A stretch of DNA of 8,531 bases from contig DAOVXI010000063.1 of NCBI GenBank assembly GCA_030636245.1, positions 1-8,531 of the forward strand. Direction: 5' to 3'. Each line of letters starts with the position of its first letter. Within the stretch, counting starts at the first letter, position 1. The translations under genes and the position numbers were made by a program. This document shows, in pieces, positions 1 through 4,904 of the stretch. Below the pieces are notes generated by a model. That model had not been told where the DNA came from and made no database searches. It saw only the letters and a list, made by a program, of their open reading frames with translations. This DNA is from Deltaproteobacteria bacterium (GTDB taxonomy: Bacteria > Desulfobacterota > GWC2-55-46 > DRQE01).

Positions 1-1568
1 AGCCCGATGCTCGGCTCGTCAATTATGTAGAGCACGCCTGAGAGGGCACCGGCGAGCTGGTTCGTAAGGTGTATTCTCTGAGACTCTCCGCCGGATAAGG
101 TCTTTGTGGGGCGGTCAAGGGTTATGTAGCCAAGCCCTGTTTGTTTCAGGAACTCAAGCTTTGTCGTAAGTTGGCGCAGAGGCTCCTTTGCCACCTGGCT
201 CTCGGTCTCGCCGAGTTCGAGTTTCAAGAAGAACTTGCGTGCCTCCTCTATCGTGAGAGATGAAAGCTCTGAGATGTTCTTGCCCCCGACCTTTATTGAG
301 ATGGCTTTTTTGTTGAGCCTCGCCCCGTCGCATGAAGGGCATTTGAACTGGCCTTTGTATCGTGAGAGGAAAACCCTTACGTGGAGCTTATACTTCTTTA
401 CTTCAAGGTGGGCGAAGAAGTCGTCGAGGCCGCCAAAGTCCTCCGTGCCTTCGAATATCAGGCGTTTTTCCTCTTCATTCATGTATTTATATTTTTTATC
501 AAGCTCTATATCATAGAGCTCGGCGCTCCGGGCGAATTCATCATACCAGCCGGTATAGGCGGGTTTTGTCCACGGCTCTATGGCGCCTTCTTCCAGGGTC
601 AGCTCCTGATCAGGGAATATCCTCTGCTCATCGTACTTTAATATGTTGCCAAAACCCTTGCACTCGGCACAGGCTCCAAGCGGGTGGTTAAAGGAGAAAA
701 GTACGGGTGAGGGTTTTTCGCCCTCGGTGCCGCAACTTTCGCACAGAAGGGTTTTGCTCAGGAGCAGCTTTGTTTTTCCGTCCATCAGTACCCATGCTTT
801 TCCCTTACCCTCATTGAAGGCGAGTTCAAGGGACTCTCCAAGCCTTGCCCGATCCTCGGCTTTAATAACGATCCTGTCTGTTACGACCTTTAGGGAGCCT
901 TCTTTTACCGCATTGCCTTTGAGCTCTTCTTCGGCCTCCTCCATGAGCAGTGTTTCGCCCTCTTGCCAGGCCCTTATGAAGCCTTTCTCAAGGCAACTTT
1001 TTATGGCCGCTTCAGCCTGCTCAATGTCGCCTGTGTCCATCTCAAAGCCAATTATGGCCTTTAGGCCGCAGTACTCTTTCAGGAGTTTTTTAAGCGTGCT
1101 GACCGGATCGGTCGGAAGGAGTTTCTTGTCGCACTCGGCGCAGTGAGGCGCTCCGGCGCGGGCGTATAAAAGCCTCAGGTAGTCGTGTATCTCGGTGGAT
1201 GTGCCAACCGTTGAGCGGCTGGTGCGCACCGGGTTCTTTTGTTCAAGAGCGATAGTTGGGCGTATATTGTGGATCGTGTCAAGCTCCGGGCGGTCCATTC
1301 TCTCAAGGAACATCCTCGTGTAGGTGGACATGGACTCCATGAATCGCCACCGTCCCTCGGCAAAGAGCGTGTCAAAGGCGAGGGTGCTTTTCCCCGAGCC
1401 GCTGGGGCCGACGATACCTGTTATTGTGTTGTGCGGTATGGTAAGAGAGATATTTTTAAGGTTATTCTGGCGCAGTCCTTTAATGACCAGATCATTGGTC
1501 TTAAGCTTTTCCTTTGGCGTTACCTTCGGAATAAGCGGTATTACCTTATTTGTTTTGCTCTTAGCCAT
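1..1568 (-). CDS. uvrA: UvrA-family excinuclease ABC subunit A, N-terminal 522 residues (3' end outside window)
   Basis: This is the damage-sensing ATPase of nucleotide excision repair, which acts in the cytoplasm with UvrB and UvrC. I translated the minus strand through to the edge and found no stop. Walker A GPSGSGKS lies at residues 54-61, followed by LAFDTLFAEG. NPVRTSRSTVGTSTEIHDYL precedes the UvrB-binding and insertion region. A zinc module C276-x2-C279-x20-C300-x2-C303 is complete, the ABC signature LSGGES starts at 491, and Walker B IIDEPS has D517/E518. So NBD1 is nearly complete and NBD2 is missing only because of the window edge. The ATG at 1566-1568 has no clear Shine-Dalgarno, but no internal Met precedes Walker A. 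The N-terminus is about 23 residues longer than in E. coli UvrA and Lys-rich. The sequence (RWRFMESMSTY, LERMDRPELD) departs from the E. coli type and recalls the alternative or double-length UvrA clades. A weak promoter candidate is TTGCTT (1639-1634) with TACTAT (1615-1610). No LexA box was seen. Confidence 0.93.
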   Translation of the reverse strand, partial: MAKSKTNKVIPLIPKVTPKEKLKTNDLVIKGLRQNNLKNISLTIPHNTITGIVGPSGSGKSTLAFDTLFAEGRWRFMESMSTYTRMFLERMDRPELDTIHNIRPTIALEQKNPVRTSRSTVGTSTEIHDYLRLLYARAGAPHCAECDKKLLPTDPVSTLKKLLKEYCGLKAIIGFEMDTGDIEQAEAAIKSCLEKGFIRAWQEGETLLMEEAEEELKGNAVKEGSLKVVTDRIVIKAEDRARLGESLELAFNEGKGKAWVLMDGKTKLLLSKTLLCESCGTEGEKPSPVLFSFNHPLGACAECKGFGNILKYDEQRIFPDQELTLEEGAIEPWTKPAYTGWYDEFARSAELYDIELDKKYKYMNEEEKRLIFEGTEDFGGLDDFFAHLEVKKYKLHVRVFLSRYKGQFKCPSCDGARLNKKAISIKVGGKNISELSSLTIEEARKFFLKLELGETESQVAKEPLRQLTTKLEFLKQTGLGYITLDRPTKTLSGGESQRIHLTNQLAGALSGVLYIIDEPSIG

Positions 1569-1681
1569 AGTAGTTAGTGTCTGGGGTGTAAGGTCAGACG
1601 TAAGGGAGCATAGTAACACAAATAGGGGTAAAAAAGCAATGATCCGTTGTAAAGCTTAATGTTTTCGAGAGGTTAAAAGGA

Positions 1682-1709
1682 AAGAGGCCCGGCGTGTGCC
1701 GGACCTCTT
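1682..1709 (-). terminator. Rho-independent terminator of the 1735-2145 gene
   Basis: A 12-bp inverted repeat with one mismatch (1682-1693 against 1698-1709) closes a 4-nt loop. Read on the minus strand the hairpin is followed by TTCCTTTT, an interrupted U tract. It sits 25 bp past the stop codon of the small exported gene and before the uvrA start, so it insulates uvrA from that gene. On the plus strand no gene leads into it. Confidence 0.75.
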
Positions 1710-1734
1710 GTTTTGGGGTTTATCGGGGAAAACT

Positions 1735-2145
1735 TTAATCGCAGCGCTCTGGGCTCTGACCAAGACTTGTGATCGTGTATAAGTATGAGGTATAGATACT
1801 GTTGTATGAGCGGCCTCCGAGCTTGCCGTTATCCTTCATGACGCAGAGGATTCCCAGGAACTTATTCATCTCTTTTACGGCTCCATCCCTGTCGGCAGGT
1901 CTTTGCTTTAAGTATTTTAGTGCTTTCTTGAGTTTTGTGAGCAGTGCCTGCTTTTGGTTGCCATCGCCGATATACTCGGCGGTGTTCACGACCTTAATGG
2001 CGTTCTCTACATATTCAATGGGTGTGGGGGTTATTTGCCTTGCACGGTTCTGATCATAGACGCTTCTTGCGTCAGCGGCGCTTGATACCGTGGGGTAAAG
2101 CAGAATAAGTGCTGTAAAGGCGAGTAGTAAGGTTAGTGTCTTCAT
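1735..2145 (-). CDS. Small exported protein of unknown function, helical (FIMAH-like pattern)
   Basis: This is a 136-residue protein. The start at 2145 is chosen because GGAGG lies 7 bp upstream and because it begins a clean signal peptide: MKTLTLLLAFTALILLYPTV followed by SSAADA, with cleavage probably after SSA or SAA. A longer frame reaches 2196 but adds a hydrophilic stretch with no ribosome binding site. The mature part (about 110 residues) has an amphipathic helical pattern: YVENAIKVVNTAEYIGDG, then KQALLTKLKKALKYL, then a charged turn, then AVKEMNKFLGILCVMKDNGKL. This 'short linker, LL-KL--AL--L, A---LN-F' pattern resembles FIMAH-type helical domains of secreted bacterial proteins, a visual resemblance only. 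Two Cys residues, one in the middle of the mature part and one next to last, could pair in the periplasm. It has its own promoter and terminator, so it is monocistronic. The function is unknown. Confidence 0.8.
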   Translation of the reverse strand: MKTLTLLLAFTALILLYPTVSSAADARSVYDQNRARQITPTPIEYVENAIKVVNTAEYIGDGNQKQALLTKLKKALKYLKQRPADRDGAVKEMNKFLGILCVMKDNGKLGGRSYNSIYTSYLYTITSLGQSPERCD

Positions 2146-2213
2146 TTTGATACCTCCGATGTTTATGCCGTGGTATTGATTTGGACAATTTGTCATAAGT
2201 CTTAACTGTCACA

Positions 2214-2243
2214 AGTATAACCTAGTGCATCGGGAGAAGTCAA
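2214..2243 (-). promoter_or_regulatory. Sigma70-type promoter for the small exported protein
   Basis: On the minus strand TTGACT (2243-2238, 5/6 to consensus) is separated by 18 bp from TATACT (2219-2214, 5/6). Transcription would start near 2207, giving a leader of about 60 nt before the ATG at 2145. It is the best-formed promoter on this strand in the window and points only at this gene. Confidence 0.65.
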
Positions 2244-2278
2244 TGTTTTTTTATGTATCGGAGAATTAATTATAGGGG

Positions 2279-2284
2279 TATAAT
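2279..2284 (+). promoter_or_regulatory. Perfect -10 hexamer abutting the oxidoreductase start (leaderless candidate)
   Basis: TATAAT at 2279-2284 lies 6 bp before the ATG at 2291, so the expected transcription start falls on or next to that ATG. No recognisable -35 is present at 16-18 bp spacing, and there is no Shine-Dalgarno before the start codon. Both facts fit a leaderless mRNA, but the -10 rests on one AT-rich hexamer. Confidence 0.45.
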
Positions 2285-2290
2285 TTAAGT

Positions 2291-3235
2291 ATGATGAAGG
2301 CGATCAGGATACATGAATACGGGGGGTTGGAGGTCTTACGGTATGAGGAGGTTCCGATCCCCAAGCCGGAAGAAGGTGAGGTGCTTGTGCGTGTCCACGC
2401 CGCGGGGGTGAACCCCTCCGATGCCAAGATACGCGAGGGCAAGGCTTTCGCCTCAATGTATGAGGATCCATTTCCATTTATTCCTGGATGGGATGTATCT
2501 GGTGTGGTTTGTGAGCTTGGAAGCGGTGTAACGAACTTTAAAGAGGGAGACCCTGTATACGGGATGGTGAACTTTCCCTATGAAGGTGGAGGTTACGCCG
2601 AGTATGTAACAGCTCCGGCTTTTCATCTGGCACCTAAGCCGGCATCATTGGATCACGTTCAGGCTGCCGCGCTTCCTCTTGCGGCACTTACCGTGTGGCA
2701 GTCACTTTTTGATGCGGCCGGGTTAAGAAAAGGCGATAAGGTCCTTGTCCATGCCGCTGCCGGAGGGGTCGGGCACCTTGCAATTCAGCTTGCTAGATGG
2801 AAAGGGGCAAGCCATATTATCGGTACTGCCGCTGCCAATGACGAGGGGTATCTGAAAACGATAGGGGTGGATGAGGTTATTGATTATATGAAGGTGAACT
2901 TCGAGGATGTTGTCAAAGACGTGGATGTTGTTCTGGATTGCATGGGCGGAGAGGTTCAGGAGCGCTCATGGCAGGTCTTGAAGAAGGGCGGCTTCCTTGT
3001 GACCATCATGGAGCCGCTGCCAGAGGGAAAGGCGGAAGCGTTGGGTGTGAGAGCGGAGCGTGTATTCGTTAAGCCCGATGCCGGAGAGCTTAGAGAGATT
3101 TCCAAGGTTACGGAGGAGGGCCATCTGGTGCCTAACATCTATAAGGTTTTTTCCTTGGAGGAAGCCCGCGAGGCTCACGAGCTTATCGAGAAGGGTCAGA
3201 CCAGGGGAAAGATAGTATTGAGCGTGAAGGAGTAA
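2291..3235 (+). CDS. NADPH:quinone oxidoreductase-like protein (MDR superfamily, zinc-independent)
   Basis: This 314-residue protein has the length typical of zinc-independent medium-chain dehydrogenase/reductases, which reduce quinones or activated alkenes with NAD(P)H in the cytosol. The N-terminal catalytic GroES-like fold has VLVRVHAAGVNPSDAKIREG (31-50), PGWDVSGVV (65-73), GDPVYGM (86-92) and GGGYAEYV (99-106). The Rossmann fold has KVLVHAAAGGVGHLAIQLAR (150-169), where AAAGGVG is the dinucleotide-binding loop, then a LKTIGVDEVIDY segment (188-199). The C-terminus ends with the family pattern EAREAHELIEKGQTRGKIVL (291-310). The Cys cluster of zinc alcohol dehydrogenases is absent. Two consecutive ATG codons open the frame (2291 and 2294) without a Shine-Dalgarno; either could be the start. 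Its stop lies 6 bp from the end of the convergent TPR gene. The substrate cannot be deduced. Confidence 0.9.
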   Translation: MMKAIRIHEYGGLEVLRYEEVPIPKPEEGEVLVRVHAAGVNPSDAKIREGKAFASMYEDPFPFIPGWDVSGVVCELGSGVTNFKEGDPVYGMVNFPYEGGGYAEYVTAPAFHLAPKPASLDHVQAAALPLAALTVWQSLFDAAGLRKGDKVLVHAAAGGVGHLAIQLARWKGASHIIGTAAANDEGYLKTIGVDEVIDYMKVNFEDVVKDVDVVLDCMGGEVQERSWQVLKKGGFLVTIMEPLPEGKAEALGVRAERVFVKPDAGELREISKVTEEGHLVPNIYKVFSLEEAREAHELIEKGQTRGKIVLSVKE

Positions 3236-3241
3236 TGAAGC

Positions 3242-3841
3242 TCACTTCTCCATACCCATCGTATTGCCGGAGATCTTCCTTATTGTGGCTTCGTCGCCGG
3301 GCCTGAGCTTGAGCACCTTTTTGAACTCCGAGAGCGCAAGGTCAAGGTTACCTGTTTTGAGATAGAGCATGGCAAGGTTGAAGTGTATGTCGGCGTTCAA
3401 AGGAGCTATTAGGAGCGCTTTTTTGAACTCAATTGCGGCTTCGCCGTACTTTTCATGTTTATAAAATATGTAGCCGAGGTTGTTGTAGGCCATGACAAAT
3501 GTCGGATCTTTTTCAATGGTTCGCTTGTAATACATAGTGGCCTTATCCTTATCTCCCGCCTCATCGAATATAACGCCAAGGTTATATAGCGCCTCCGTGT
3601 AATCGGGCCTTAGTGCAAGAGCGTTTACGTAGGCTTTCTTGGCCCCAGTCAGATAGTTAATCTCTGTATACCTAAGCCCTAAGTTGAAGTGTATGCGCGC
3701 CTTGTTTGGGCTTTTGAATGCCGCGTCCTCGAATATCTCAACCCCGTCCTTGTATAAAGCGTTCCTTGATAACGTCATAGCAGAAAGGATAACGAGAATC
3801 AGGATAACCGGAAAAAGCTCTATGGTTCTGTTTTGTGTCAA
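3242..3841 (-). CDS. Membrane-anchored TPR protein, second gene of the selenoprotein operon
   Basis: This is a 199-residue protein. One N-terminal transmembrane segment (residues 8-23, FPVILILVILSAMTLS) is followed by four tandem 34-residue tetratricopeptide repeats at about 47-80, 81-114, 115-148 and 149-182, with the classical LG..Y / A...Y..A(L)...P positions. TPRs are protein-protein scaffolds; with this topology they would lie in the periplasm. The start is TTG at 3841-3839, overlapping the TGA stop of the thioredoxin gene (TTGA), with GGAAAG about 5 nt upstream, which points to translational coupling. An ATG at residue 22 is possible but would remove the membrane segment. The segment SRNALYKDGVEIFEDAAFKSPNKAR is the junction seen in large TMTC-like membrane glycosyltransferase-TPR proteins, so this may be a stand-alone C-terminal portion of that architecture. 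It could instead resemble the TPR partners of cytochrome c maturation (CcmI/NrfG); the sequence does not decide. Confidence 0.85.
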   Translation of the reverse strand: MTQNRTIELFPVILILVILSAMTLSRNALYKDGVEIFEDAAFKSPNKARIHFNLGLRYTEINYLTGAKKAYVNALALRPDYTEALYNLGVIFDEAGDKDKATMYYKRTIEKDPTFVMAYNNLGYIFYKHEKYGEAAIEFKKALLIAPLNADIHFNLAMLYLKTGNLDLALSEFKKVLKLRPGDEATIRKISGNTMGMEK

Positions 3842-4350
3842 AGTATCTTTCCGAGTGCTTCCTCAAGTGACTCCTCATCAAAGGCGGCGATGAAGCGGCC
3901 TTGGACAATGCCTTCACGGTCAATAAGGATAGCGCCCGCGCCAAAGGTTATGCCGAATGCCTGCATTATCACGTCACCATCGTCAAAGACAACGGGCCAT
4001 GTCATGTCCGTCTCCTCGGCAAACTCCTTGATGTTGGCCAGAGAATCCTGAATGCCGATGCCATAGATCACAAGCCCAATCTTCTTATATTTATCTTTCG
4101 CCCCCTGCACGAGGGGGACCTCATCCTTGCAGCGCACTCACCAGCTCGCGAAAAAATAAAGCAGGATCGGTCGGCCCTGAAGTTTTTTTATGCTTGTCTC
4201 GCTGTTGTCATTTTGTGCCTGCGTGGTTGAGATGGGCTTTAAGACAAGGTCAGACGCCGGCGTGCCCTCAATGGGCGTGCCCCCCTCGCAGCCTGTTATG
4301 GCAAGGGTAGCCAGAATGAGAAAAATGATGTATGCTCTTTGTGTCTTCAT
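3838..4350 (-). CDS. Probable selenocysteine-containing TlpA/ResA-like thioredoxin lipoprotein (TGA = Sec at residue 71)
   Basis: Read through one in-frame TGA, this is a 170-residue thiol-disulfide oxidoreductase. The signal peptide MKTQRAYIIFLILATLAITG ends in a lipobox ITG-C with C21 as lipidated Cys; the next residue is E, so there is no Asp+2 inner-membrane retention signal. After a linker come the beta strand GRPILLYFFASW (59-70), then TGA at 71, VRC (72-74), KDEVPLV, strand LVIYGIGI, WPVVFDDG and AILIDREGIV, which is the order of a TlpA/ResA fold. TGA replaces the N-terminal Cys of the CxxC motif, giving UVRC, and SECIS-like hairpins follow. The cis-Pro loop reads GITFGAGAILID, with Ala where Pro is expected. 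The start at 4350 gives a standard n-region (K2, R5); an ATG at 4374 or GTG at 4386 would add 8 or 12 hydrophilic residues, and 4374 has a GGA nearby. The alternative is a nonsense mutation splitting the gene at 4138. Confidence 0.78.
4101..4137 (-). promoter_or_regulatory. Candidate bacterial SECIS hairpin(s) directly after the TGA
   Basis: Counting nt 1 as the first base after TGA, CTGCA (nt 6-10) can pair with TGCAG (nt 29-33). Inside it GAG (nt 16-18) pairs with CTC (nt 25-27), leaving an apical loop GTCCCC that begins with GU; G19 could also pair, shrinking the loop to TCCC. An alternative, GC-richer fold pairs CCCCCT (nt 21-26) with AGGGGG (nt 32-37) around loop CGTGC. Both place a G within the first two loop bases about 19-31 nt from the UGA, within the spacing accepted for bacterial SECIS elements. 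The two folds exclude each other and cannot be ranked by eye. The segment is also coding, as is normal for bacterial SECIS. Confidence 0.55.
4138..4140 (-). other. In-frame TGA, probable selenocysteine codon
   Basis: The codon sits between TGG (W70) and GTG CGC TGC AAG (V72 R73 C74 K75). In TlpA/ResA/CcmG proteins this position is the nucleophilic Cys of WCxxC. The frame is open on both sides, 70 codons before and 99 after, with no other interruption. TGA also serves as the true stop of this gene and of the TPR gene, so a wholesale code change in which TGA never stops is unlikely. Confidence 0.75.
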
Positions 4351-4410
4351 GGCTTGATTGTATTCAAAATCCATCGAGATTTCCACAATTTAAAAGAAAA
4401 TATCAGAGTT

Positions 4411-4437
4411 TTGGCACTTAAGGAGCTAAAGTGCCAA
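4411..4437. promoter_or_regulatory. CIRCE operator 1 (HrcA site), variant sequence
   Basis: The inverted repeat TTGGCACTT-N9-AAGTGCCAA has 9-bp perfect arms and the 9-bp spacer typical of CIRCE; flanking TT/AA extends the arms to 11 bp. Consensus CIRCE is TTAGCACTC-N9-GAGTGCTAA, so the third base (and its partner) and the innermost base are changed in both arms. It lies just upstream of the groES -35 box and 61 bp upstream of the divergent selenoprotein start, so it could serve both operons. Confidence 0.85.
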
Positions 4438-4445
4438 AATACCCC

Positions 4446-4474
4446 TTGACAATACCCTCCTTTGTACATATTCT
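4446..4474 (+). promoter_or_regulatory. groESL promoter
   Basis: A perfect TTGACA (4446-4451) is followed after 17 bp by TATTCT (4469-4474, 4/6 match). Transcription should begin near 4481, just before the second CIRCE. The promoter is bracketed by the two operators, an arrangement that lets HrcA block both polymerase binding and clearance. No sigma32-type promoter was recognised. Confidence 0.7.
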
Positions 4475-4491
4475 TTTATATTCTTAACTCA

Positions 4492-4518
4492 TTGGCACTC
4501 GCATAGGCGAAGTGCCAA
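4492..4518. promoter_or_regulatory. CIRCE operator 2 (HrcA site), in the groES leader
   Basis: TTGGCACTC-N9-AAGTGCCAA has arms that are perfect except for the innermost C/A pair. It shares the TTGGCACT variant half-site with operator 1. It starts about 11 bp after the predicted transcription start, so it would also form a hairpin near the 5' end of the groESL mRNA, where CIRCE is known to affect both repression and message stability. Confidence 0.88.
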
Positions 4519-4567
4519 AAAACCAAAAAAATCAAAGAAAATTATCTAAAAAAGGAGGATGTAAGAG

Positions 4568-4861
4568 ATGAAGATAAAACCGCTTCAGGATAGAGTCATC
4601 GTAAAGAGGCTTGAAGAGGACGAGATGAGCAAAGGCGGGATAATAATCCCGGATAGCGCGAAGGAAAGCCCGGCCGAGGGCGAGATCATGGCCGCAGGCC
4701 CGGGAAAGAAAGACGAGAACGGAAAAGTAGCCCCGCTTGAGGTTAAAAAAGGCGACAAGGTAGTATTCAGCAAGTACGCGGGGACCGAGATAAAGGTCGA
4801 CGGCGTTGAGTACCTCATAATGAGGGAAGAGGATATTCTCGGCATAGTAACAGGTAAGTAA
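4568..4861 (+). CDS. groES: Co-chaperonin GroES (Hsp10)
   Basis: This 97-residue protein is the heptameric lid of the GroEL folding chamber in the cytosol. It has KPLQDRVIVKR (4-14), the mobile loop EEDEMSKGGIIIPDSAKE (16-33) with the hydrophobic III contact (25-27) for the GroEL apical domain, GEIMAAGPGKKDENG (38-52), GDKVVFSKYAGTEIK (62-76) and the C-terminal YLIMREEDILGIV (82-94). The length and all segments are normal for a bacterial GroES. The start is fixed by an AGGAGG about 9 bp upstream of the ATG. It is first in the groES-groEL operon, 43 bp ahead of groEL, under the CIRCE-flanked promoter. Confidence 0.98.
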   Translation: MKIKPLQDRVIVKRLEEDEMSKGGIIIPDSAKESPAEGEIMAAGPGKKDENGKVAPLEVKKGDKVVFSKYAGTEIKVDGVEYLIMREEDILGIVTGK

Positions 4862-4904
4862 TTTAACTTTAAATAAATCATTTTTATAAGGAGGATTTTC
4901 AGAG

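Noticed and set aside
643..1146. 167-codon plus-strand open frame opposite uvrA.
   Set aside because: Ser/Pro/Phe-rich shadow of the uvrA coding strand, without a start signal or family resemblance.
1569..1680. LexA/SOS box upstream of uvrA.
   Set aside because: No CTGTN8ACAG or GAACN4GTTC-like palindrome was found; only a weak sigma70-like pair is present.
2956..3178. Minus-strand frames inside the oxidoreductase gene.
   Set aside because: Fully contained shadows of a well-supported gene, no domain and no translation signals.
3236..3241. Bidirectional terminator between the converging oxidoreductase and TPR genes.
   Set aside because: Only 6 bp separate the stop codons and no hairpin with a T tract was seen across the junction.
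3838..4386. Treating the frame before the TGA (4138-4386) and the frame after it (3838-4137) as two separate genes or as a pseudogene.
   Set aside because: The two frames are exactly contiguous, share one fold across the junction, and the interrupted codon is the active-site Cys. The second part would start in the middle of the fold at a GTG with no ribosome binding site. Sec decoding explains this better, though nonsense mutation is not excluded.
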